64,000 bases of DNA from the NCBI GenBank assembly GCA_019918135.1, contig WBZZ01005644.1:62001-126000 (forward strand). Reading direction: 5' to 3'. A program made the position numbers and the translations under genes. Of the stretch, positions 55,711 through 64,000 are shown piece by piece. The number at the start of each line of letters is the position of its first letter. Within the stretch, counting starts at the first letter, position 1. Below the pieces are notes generated by a model. That model saw only the letters and a list, made by a program, of their open reading frames with translations, was not told the DNA's origin and searched no databases. The DNA comes from Paulinella micropora (lineage: Eukaryota; Cercozoa; Imbricatea; Euglyphida; Paulinellidae).

Positions 55711-58700
55711 TCAATTGGCCTTTGATCCTGTCGGACATGTGCCTCCATTGGTAGCACGGGACCGTTCGGTGACGCGGCTCCGCTCCAAAGACTCGACTGG
55801 CAGTGCAATGTGCAAATGAGCGTGCTGTGCATGTGCAAGTGGGTGCAAGGAGTGAGAGGAGTTATCTGCCGAGAAGAAGTCCGCGACGCTGCGCTGACCT
55901 CCACCTACAACAGATCTAGCCAGACATTCTACCTGACTAGGCCTTCCCCTCCTTCTACCCACCTCCTGAACGACCGTGAGGTCGATCACCTCCTCCTCCT
56001 CCTCCGCCCCCTCTGCCTCCCTGGTCTGCGCCTCCAACTCCTCCCACTCCTTCCAGATGGTGGCAACAAACCTTCCTAACTCCTCCTCCACCTCTTCTGG
56101 GACAGGGATAAACAAAACGCCGAGCATCGCCGCCATCTTTTCATCCTCCCCCTTCAGCCATTCCTCTTTGAAGAGCCTCATCTCCTCCTCTGCCTCCCGC
56201 AGTTCCCTGTGATAAAGCCCTCCTCGATTCAGCATGAGGGGCTGCCGGGCTTGCGCCTCATCGATAAACTTAAACAGTGCCTCACGAGAGCTCGCAAACG
56301 TTGGGCAATGCAGCAGGAAGTGACGTAACGACTCGTTAACCTCAGTGCCACACAAGGCGAAACAGCTTGAGCAGTCCGGCGAGCATGAGCCAAATTTGGA
56401 TCGGTAGAGGCGAAGGCGATTGTTGCAGCTCAACAATCGCCTTCTGATGAGGTTGTGACTTCCCCCCTCCAGCGCCCGCCAACGTGGGAAAGCAGAGCGG
56501 GAAGACATCTGGCTAAGCAGCACCCTAAGCCCATCAGAGGGCTTAGCCTGCCGCTCCCAGCCAGCTACTTCCTGCCGGACAGACCATTGCTTTACCACCT
56601 CGTTCCAGTTCGCCAGAGCGGCCCGCCAGTCCTTATCATCTACCGTGCCATCTTCGTTCACGACCCGCTTGAGCGCATCCAAGCCCTCCCGCAGCCTGTG
56701 ATCTGCTAAGATCAAATTTTCCGTATCTTCCTTCCATTTGCACCGACCCGTGTTGTAAAGCCTGCGTGTTAGCGCTGTGTTGCCCAGTAACTCGATGCGC
56801 CCTAGGAACCGAAGCCGGGCCGCCTTGGCAAGGATGCTAAAACTCGGCGTGCGGCCTAAACCCCTGGTGATGCAGCCGCTTGTGCGCGTACCAACACCCA
56901 AGATGACCCGCAGGGGCGCTACCAACGCGCCCTCCAGCTTACTCAGCTTGTTGGCGCCCGGCAGATCCCAAAAAGCCGATGCGTAAAGCAACTTTGCGCC
57001 AACCATTTGCTGCCAATTCATCAGCCGAAGACGCGCTGGAACTTCATGGGCAATCCAGAGGGGGTAGCAGGCAGCCGTTCCCGCTACAGTGATTTCCGCC
57101 GCCCGCTTCGCTTGCGGTTTATCGGAGAGGGTGTCCGTGAGCAGAACTCCCAGGTATTTGTAGTGGTCGGTGACGTTGAGAACCTTGCCCCGGAACCTCA
57201 CGCATGGGGGCGACTTTTTTGACTTGGCGTGCCCGTATATCGGCATGACTTCTGTCTTGCCCGGTTTCAGGTTGATTTCAAGCCGATAGTCCTCCACGAA
57301 TGTCGCCACGACATTTACAATCTGTTGAAGCTCCGTGACACTATGCGCAATTACCGCAACGTCGTCGGCGTAAAGCAGGGTCCGTATGTCTTCGATGCGG
57401 TTGAGGTCCTCGATCTCCAACTCTTTCGCGATTCGGACCGTTAGCTCATCCATGAAGACGTTGAACAGCGACGGTGACAACGGCGACCCTTGCTGAACTC
57501 CCATCTCTTCCAGCACTTCACCAGTGAGTTCGCCATCGACTAGCACTCGCGATGACGTTCTTCGGTAAAAACGCCGCAGAATGCGATAGAACTTGCCCTG
57601 TACCCCCATCTGGGTTAGCCTCTGAAACAACCCGGCCCGCCAAACCGTAGGGAATGCCTTTCTCAGATCCACGAACAAAACGAAAGAACGGAGGCCAGCT
57701 TGTTGTCTAAGGCGCAGACACTCCTTAAGGACAAAAATCTGGTCCCCCGTACTACGTTTTGGCCGGAACCCACCCTGCTCTGGGCGAAGCCTGCCCGGCT
57801 GATCGATGAAAGCCGTAAGCCTCGCCGCCATAAGGGACAGATACATCTTACCCAGACAGCTCAGAATCGCGATGTCTCTCCAATTTTCCGGATCGGTTGG
57901 GTCGCCTCCTTTTGGGATGTTGACGATAATCGCTTTGCCCCAGTCGCTGGGGGTGTATTCGCACGATTTCAACCAGTTGAAGAAGCGCACCAGAAAGCTC
58001 ACAATCCGCGTGCCTCCGTACTTGAGCATCTCGTTCTTGATCTTATCCGGTGAGCACGCTTTGTGATTCTGGAGATTTTCCTGGCAGAGCTCCACTTCCT
58101 TCTCGGTGTAATCATAGTCCAGCGGGCCCGTCTCAGTCCGGATCTCCTCGGCTTGCGCCATGGCCTCGAATTGGTCGCGCAGGTTGTCGTTATACTGGAA
58201 GGTTTCGCGGGCCTTCCGCTCGGGCTCAATCCGCGCTGCTTCCTCATCAGAACCGACTTCCTCTACACATGCATCCTCCAAAAACTGGTTTTCTTTGGGG
58301 ACCACCATACGTCGGCGGTATTCTTCCCATTCTTGTAGTTTTTCCCGGAGTGTGCATGCCAGAGTGCCATCGGGCTTCCGAACAGGAGCAGAAGCGTTCG
58401 ACCGCCGAACCCCGCCCAAACGCTTTGACAGCTTCCAGTACGTGGCCATGGTAGCGCTCCTGAAGTTGGCAGCGGTGTCATTCTGGACCCGCTTCCACGC
58501 TTGCTCCTTCTTCTCCTTGCATAACCTTCTGACCGCCTTCCTCGCTTCTTTATATCTTTGCCAGGCCTCTCGGTTGGCCTCATTCCTTCGCCAGAGGCCG
58601 TATGCCTCTCTCCGTCGCGCAATCGCTTCCCTAAGACTCTCATCAAACCATGCATTAGTAAACCCTGGCCTAATCACCCGAACTCCCAAGACCTTCACGG

Positions 58701-59570
58701 CTGCGCCCGTGAAAGCTCGGACCACTAAGCTAGCGACCCTATCTACCTCCTGCTGAAGCTCATCCGGGTCCTCCACTGCTGATAGATCTGGGAGGCCATC
58801 TGGCAACAGCCCCGATATACCAGCTGCAAAGGTCTCGTCGTACTTCAACCTAAGCTTAGACAGCTCACTCTCCTTACCCTCAACTACCCTGCCTATCAAG
58901 CGCTCTGCCTTGAATGCTTTGTACCTCTTTACCTGCTTTTTGGGGGGTGGCTGTCCCCCCCAGACCAGTTCCGCCCACACAGCTTTGTGGTCGGTATCAA
59001 GGTCTACCTCGTCGACGCCGAAGCTTGCCTCCTCCGCCAGCTCGGAAGAGACGCAGATGTAATCCAGTAGATGCCTTCGTCCACCTACATTTTCCTGCCT
59101 AGACCACCAATATTTGTCCCCCCGTGGTTGCGAAAACCCACTGAGATTGCGCAACCCCGTGGCAACAAGCATCGCAGCCAGCAACTCACCATTCTCACTC
59201 CTAACCCCTCTACCCCTCCCATCTATCTCGCCAAAGAGGCCCACCACTCCCTCCTCCCGCGCTATTCTGGCGGGCCCCAGCTTAGCATTAGCATCACCAA
59301 CCGTAACCACATGACCTTTGGTGGCGAAGTAGGAGACGGCCGCCTGCCACGCCTCATAGGCTGCAATAGATTCCTCTCGTTGATTTTCTTGGGGGAAGTA
59401 GCCGTTGCCGACGAACACATCCGACGCCGTCGCGCTCCCAGACGACAGCCTCACCCACAATTGCTGTGGGTGTGGAACAGGCGCCTGTACAATGGTAGCG
59501 CACGGTGCCAGATAGTTGGCCACCAACGTCAAGACCCCCCCAAGAGACGCGAGCCCGCACCAGTTGCAGC
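55711..59570 (-). CDS. LINE ORF: endonuclease C-part, RT, zinc knuckle
   Basis: Open to 59,688, but meaningful sequence starts near 59,550, after the frame change. Endonuclease motifs: VGDANAKLG (D-x-N) and DLDTDHKAVW (DH pair). RT motifs in order: GGFRPKRSTGDQ, FVLFVDLRKAFPTV (metal Asp), QGSPLSPSLFNVFMDEL, LLYADDVAVIA (YADD catalytic pair), KTEVMPI and YLGVLL. C-terminus: CSPDCSSCFALC then HFLLHC, a CCHC-type knuckle. The enzyme nicks target DNA and copies the element RNA in place. No stop or indel interrupts this 1.3-kb-codon frame, so the copy is young. Confidence 0.93.
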
Positions 59571-60626
59571 CGCTTTGCCGAGGACTGCGAAGCCGTCGAC
59601 TTGGAGCTTCTCCACCTTCTGCGACGATAGGTTGTGCTCCTGGACTCCGACGATCACCCAGCCTCGCTCCTTGTAGTGCTCCGGCCATTCCCCAAAGCCT
59701 GGGCTATCCGCACCCACTTTGCCTTGCCAATTATGTGAGGCCACCCTCAGTGGGAAGCCTTTCACAAATTGGGAAGAACGAAGCTGATGCCGATGCCTGC
59801 GCTTCGGTTGAGCCCGCCTGGAGCCCTCCGCCACCCTCCACGGCCCATCCTGCACCCTCCGCCCCAGCTCCTCCAGCTCCCGCATCCCGCCCCACTCCGC
59901 CAAGGGAGATTCACCGCTTGAGGCTTCGCCCTGGGGCTCGTCGACTTCCACGTCGAGCACCCAGTAGCCAAATCCCTGCTTGCGAAGCTCCCTCTGCATC
60001 TCTACATACTGGGCACCTCCCCGTGCAGCCCGCTGCTTCTCTCTTTCCCGGAAAGTCCTACCCGTCGCAACGTGAACCTTTCCCGTGAAGAACTTACGCT
60101 CCCGCAGCAGCCGCACCATCTTCTCCGCCTCCTCACAAGACGCACATTTAATCCGCAAATGTCGCCCACTACCTCTGCCCGCGAATTCCACCTCGACTTC
60201 CCCGAGACCGAGAATTCGGAGCTCTCGCGCCATGACCACTGTCTGAGAGACATGCGATAGCCCCCATACTATGCAACATCTCTTATCCAGCTCATTTCGT
60301 ACCTTCCTCCGCCACCTCCTCGGTGGCGGTACCGCTTGCCACACGCCGTGACCAGACCTTTCCGGACGTGACTTCTCTTCCGAGGTTGGGGAGGGTGATC
60401 GAGATGCAGCAGGATTGCTGGCTCTACGTGATTCAGGTTGCCCGTCAGGTACGCGAGCACTCGACCACCCCACCCCGGCCGAGTAGCCATCGCCACCCGC
60501 AGGCGCACTCCCACGGGGAACGTCTAAACCTGAAGGATTACCGCCTTGACCCATAGGGCCAGCACTAGCGGCCGCGCTCTTCGCATAAGAACCTGACATA
60601 AGTGGTATGGGACCCCGGTGCCGCAT
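59529..60626 (-). CDS. LINE ORF 5' part: RRM-like plus endonuclease start
   Basis: 365 aa in a frame offset from the downstream part. An ATG at 60,598 (MSGSYAKSAA) is a better start than 60,626. A basic/Pro-rich leader is followed by an RRM-like region (CCIVWGLSHVSQ ... LRIKCASCEEAEKMVRLL), then the endonuclease N-terminus (ASHNWQGKV ... VGVQEHNL with catalytic Glu). It stops at 59,529 just after a G7 run (C7 on plus, about 59,535-59,541). The downstream frame is reached by a -1 shift at this run, or if one G is missing. Confidence 0.85.
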   Translation of the reverse strand: MRHRGPIPLMSGSYAKSAAASAGPMGQGGNPSGLDVPRGSAPAGGDGYSAGVGWSSARVPDGQPESRRASNPAASRSPSPTSEEKSRPERSGHGVWQAVPPPRRWRRKVRNELDKRCCIVWGLSHVSQTVVMARELRILGLGEVEVEFAGRGSGRHLRIKCASCEEAEKMVRLLRERKFFTGKVHVATGRTFREREKQRAARGGAQYVEMQRELRKQGFGYWVLDVEVDEPQGEASSGESPLAEWGGMRELEELGRRVQDGPWRVAEGSRRAQPKRRHRHQLRSSQFVKGFPLRVASHNWQGKVGADSPGFGEWPEHYKERGWVIVGVQEHNLSSQKVEKLQVDGFAVLGKAAATGAGSRLLGGS

Positions 60627-60640
60627 TGATCGAGTTGTAA

Positions 60641-61280
60641 ACTCGATAAATGAGGACCCAGGTGGGGTTATTTAAAGCTCAACCCTTAAAAAGCATACGT
60701 GTATGTATGTATAGGAATACACACAAACACTCACCTGCATCCGTAACCAGGCACGAGGCAGACCCGCTGTGCATCATCGAGGTAGGTGTCGTGGCAAACC
60801 ACCCTGCGTCCGATAAACGCTGCAAGTGAGTCATCTACCGAGAGCACAGAGTGACAGGCCCGTGCACGTATACCCACCACCCCATAACCCTCCGCCAGAG
60901 CAACCCCATGGCATCCGCAGGATGAGCACGAAGAGTGCTGAGAGAGAGGGTGAGCCAGGAGCCCCGCTCCGGTCCGTCGTTACTTAGGTCATTTAGTCGT
61001 TTCAAGGCTTGTGGTAAGGTGTAGGGCCTCTCGCCTTCGTACAAACTCCGACCGACAGTAGTTTGGTTGACCATCCTTCGCGGTGACCCTCTGAACACAA
61101 CCCCCTCCCCCAGTGCCCACCCCTTGTAATTCCAGAGGCCACCCCGAGCCAAGAGCCATGAGTATGATAGCAACTCACATGAGTTACTCTCAGTAATTGG
61201 GACCCGTCTCATAAATCAATGGAACGCTTATCGTGCGCCCCTCATAGGCTCAGCCCGCCCATGTGAAAGCTAGGCCTCGC
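60641..61280. repeat. R2 repeat copy 1 (possible LINE 5' UTR)
   Basis: Shares with 61,667-62,470 an ordered series of blocks: GGGGTTATTTAAAGCTCAAC, CCACCCTGCGTCCGATA, GAGTCATCTACCGAGA, TTTCAAGGCTTGTGG, CCGACAGTAGTTT and GAGGCCACCCCGAGCCAAGA. It directly abuts the LINE 5' end. Divergence from copy 2 is substantial, so these are older insertions. No coding frame. Confidence 0.7.
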
Positions 61281-61294
61281 CCAAAGCAAAGCAA

Positions 61295-61666
<372 letters not shown>

Positions 61667-62510
61667 CCGAGTGGTGAGCTCGATAAAAGAAGACCCGAGT
61701 GGGGTTATTTAAAGCTCAACCCTTAAAAAAGCATAAACATGTACGCCGCCAGGAACCCAACAACAATAACATAGCAGCCAGGAACCCAACAACAATAACA
61801 TAGCAGCAGGAACCCAACAACAATAACATAGCAGCCAGGAACCCAACAACAATAACATAGCAGCCAGGAACCCAACAACAATAACATAGCTTCCGTAACC
61901 AGCCTTCAGGAACCCGCCTCAGTTACCCGCCCCCGTAACCAGGTCAGAGACGTGACGTACTATGCATCATTGAGGTGTCGTGGCAAGCCACCCTGCGTCC
62001 GATAGAAGCTACAAAAGAGTCATCTACCGAGAACACTAAGTGACAGGCCCGGTCACATGCACCCAACACGTCCCGACCCTCCGCCAGAGCATCCCCATGG
62101 CATCCGCAAAGTGAGCACGAGGGGTTCTGGGAGAGAGGGTGAGTCAGGAGCCCCGCGTCCAGGCAGTCGCTACTGTGGCAGTTGAGTGATTTCAAGGCTT
62201 GTGGAAATGTGTGGAGCCTGTCGCCTTCATTCCCACTCATACCGACAGTAGTTTAGTTAACCAACCTGTCCAGTGACACACTGAGCCCAACCCCCTCCCC
62301 TCAGATAACCCCCACCCCCCGCACCCCGAGTGATACCAGAGGCCACCCCGAGCCAAGAGCCGTAAGCGTGGTGAGAGAGCTTCTCTCAGTAAAAGTTTCC
62401 GTCTCATGAATCAGTGGAGCACTGATTATGTACCCCTCATAACAAGCTGCCAACGGCCCCAACCCCGCCGTGTGGCGGTGACACCCAACCATGTATTGGT
62501 GCCCCCCAAA
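61667..62510. repeat. R2 repeat copy 2 with 29-bp tandem insertion
   Basis: Second copy of the R2 block series. It carries five tandem units of about 29 bp (AGGAACCCAACAACAATAAC + ATAGCAGCC) at about 61,750-61,892 that copy 1 lacks. Ends in TTGGTGCCCCCC next to (AAT)n. Confidence 0.7.
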
Positions 62511-62572
62511 ATAATAATAATAATAATAATAATAAATAATAATAATAATAATATAATAATAATAATAATAAT
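62511..62572. repeat. (AAT)n microsatellite
   Basis: Interrupted AAT/ATA run between R2 and R1. Confidence 0.9.
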
Positions 62573-63066
62573 TAATATATCTGAGGCGTACTGATGCAGC
62601 TAATGGCATATCCTCAACGGACATAAGCCTCCAATACCCTTGTTCGAGGTCCTCCACCCCCCCGTGTCAGTCTCTCGCCTGATGATCGGGGCCACCGATG
62701 GAGCTCCTGAGGGCAAGACTGCACTAAGCCGAGGTTATTCCGCAGTCCCAGCAACCTCTTGCAAGACGTCACCGAATGTGCAAGTGCATACACCAAGCGC
62801 GGTTGCTAGAGCTGCCTCGAAACCCCACCCATAACAATCTGGTGTCTGCTGGGTCCTGGGCTATCAACCAGCATATGCGGAGTTTAAGATCTTTTACGCG
62901 CGCAACGACCCTCCCCCCAGCATCTACCACCAAAGGGTTATGAGTTGGCGTCACAGTTTAACGCCTTGAGGCCATTGGGCTGGAACTCTGTTTAGCAAGT
63001 GTGACTAGGTTTTTTCATCGGGATTTCCCTCAAATATGTCACAGTCAACACTCCAAGGCAGATTTA
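62573..63066. repeat. R1 dispersed repeat, third full copy
   Basis: Near-identical to 53,871-54,363, with one C missing near 62,913. Same orientation as the other copies. Confidence 0.88.
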
Positions 63067-63090
63067 CTAATAATAATAATAATATTAATA

Positions 63091-63356
63091 GTGCTTCTCT
63101 GTCAATGGCTGATGCATTTCTGCACATGCGCCTCCATCGTCTCACCCGTGAGGGGAGTACGAAGAATTGACGATAAGCTCTAATGACACCCCCGCAAGGG
63201 CAGTTCCAACACTTCCAGACGGGCCGGTATGTTCAATGAAAATACTGGTCCAGACGGATCGGTATGTTCAATGAAAATACTGGTGGCACCGACGGGAATC
63301 GAACTGGCGACAGGGCCCAGATGGTAGAACTTGACCACTGGGCTATCACGGTGTCC
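63091..63356 (-). mobile_element. tRNA-derived SINE copy 3
   Basis: Same structure as copy 2, including the internal duplication; preceded and followed by AAT-type repeats. Confidence 0.75.
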
Positions 63357-63370
63357 ATAATAATATTAAT

Positions 63371-63425
<55 letters not shown>

Positions 63426-63691
63426 GTGCTTCTCTGTCAATGGCTGATGCATTTCTGCACATGCGCCTCCATCGTCTCACCCGTGAGGGGAGTACGAAGA
63501 ATTGACGATAAGCTCTAATGACACCCCCGCAAGGGCAGTTCCAACACTTCCAGACGGGCCGGTATGTTCAATGAAAATACTGGTCCAGACGGATCGGTAT
63601 GTTCAATGAAAATACTGGTGGCACCGACGGGAATCGAACTGGCGACAGGGCCCAGATGGTAGAACTTGACCACTGGGCTATCACGGTGTCC
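63426..63691 (-). mobile_element. tRNA-derived SINE copy 4
   Basis: Nearly identical to copy 3. Separated from it by about 65 bp of (TAA)n. Confidence 0.75.
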
Positions 63692-63736
<45 letters not shown>

Positions 63737-63976
63737 GTGCTTCTCAGTCAATGGCGAATGCATTTCTGCACATGTGCCTCCATCGTCTCACCCGCGAGGG
63801 GAGTACGAAGATTTGACGATAGGCTCTACTGACACCCCCGCAAGGCAGCTCCAAGCCTTCCAGACAGACCAATACTTTCAAAGAAAATATCCTTTGAAAA
63901 TACTGGCACCGACGGGAATCGAACTGGCGATAGGTCCCAGATGGTAGACCTTAACCACTGGGCTATCGCGGTGCCA
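63737..63976 (-). mobile_element. tRNA-derived SINE copy 5 (divergent)
   Basis: The most tRNA-like head: the ends GGCACCG and CGGTGCC pair over 7 bp, with TAGCCCAGTGG and AGTTCGATTCC boxes between. D and T stems pair poorly, so it is not a functional tRNA gene. Its tail (CTCAGTCAATGGC, ACATGTGCCTCCAT) is the closest to the LINE 3' end. Confidence 0.75.
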
Positions 63977-64000
63977 CTAATAATAATAATAATAATAATA

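Larger units (their letters stand above)
55701..60640 (-). mobile_element. Non-LTR retrotransposon (LINE), nearly intact
   Basis: Minus-strand element of about 4.9 kb. An N-terminal part with an RRM-like region (about 60,290-60,060) leads into an apurinic-type endonuclease, reverse transcriptase and a Cys/His knuckle. The 3' end carries a simple-repeat tail. The 5' limit is uncertain; the R2 repeat starting near 60,640 may be its 5' UTR. The 3' terminal ~60 bp resembles the SINE tails in this window. Confidence 0.9.

Noticed and set aside
63890-63980. A functional tRNA gene in the last SINE copy
   Set aside because: Acceptor ends pair and A/B boxes are present, but D and T stems do not pair well and it is one of five repeated copies with a (TAA)n flank, so it is a SINE head.

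Overview
The window looks like nuclear DNA of a protist carrying a large-DNA-virus-like element. Eukaryotic signs are short GT-AG introns with good phase agreement (thymidylate kinase, protein kinase, F-box and small genes), AATAAA-type 3' ends, a non-LTR retrotransposon with tRNA-derived SINEs, and long simple repeats. Virus-like signs, all left of about 53,690, are dense GC-rich genes on both strands, an SF3 (D5-like) helicase remnant, a primase-polymerase, an XRN/FEN-type nuclease, a thymidylate kinase, a BRO/KilA-N-like protein, an HNH nuclease, CoiA-like nucleases, and many orphan proteins mixed with captured host-type genes (Skp1, Rab, kinase, F-box, RING, MYND). No capsid, DNA polymerase or packaging gene is visible, so assignment to an endogenous nucleocytovirus or mirus-like virus is inference.

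Layout. 1-1,150: non-coding, with a ~195-bp tandem repeat. 1,150-2,511: broken SF3 helicase. 2,000-20,164: a 9.1-kb block present twice in tandem (A 2,000-11,095; B 11,096-20,164). Each copy carries an orphan 332-aa gene (frameshifted in B), a C2H2 finger gene, Skp1, an orphan 508-aa gene, a Rab GTPase, a kinase and a PD-(D/E)XK-like nuclease. 20,155-31,552: G-tract array, XRN/FEN nuclease, a decayed pseudokinase-like gene, a coiled-coil protein, a 694-aa orphan, thymidylate kinase, a small multi-exon gene and a BRO-like gene. 31,553-35,600: gene-poor, with hairpins, an AT-rich iteron array and gene remnants. 35,800-44,936: RING protein, double CoiA-like nuclease, 401-aa orphan, HNH nuclease, PrimPol and a MYND protein. 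45,049-53,689: F-box/LRR gene, second F-box-like gene, second pseudokinase-like gene, acidic and small proteins, and a 5'-truncated orphan cut by a host repeat. 53,690-64,000: dispersed repeats, SINEs and a nearly intact LINE.

How parts may work together. PrimPol, SF3 helicase, XRN/FEN nuclease, PD-(D/E)XK nucleases and thymidylate kinase suggest a DNA replication/nucleotide set. Skp1, F-box, RING and MYND proteins suggest rewiring of host ubiquitin and transcription control. Several genes carry single-base homopolymer indels; whether this is decay or sequencing error cannot be decided here.

The most unusual signal is a large set of unrelated, near-perfect inverted repeats (stems 10-16 bp) spread through exons, introns and spacers of the virus-like part only. 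Several sit inside short introns.
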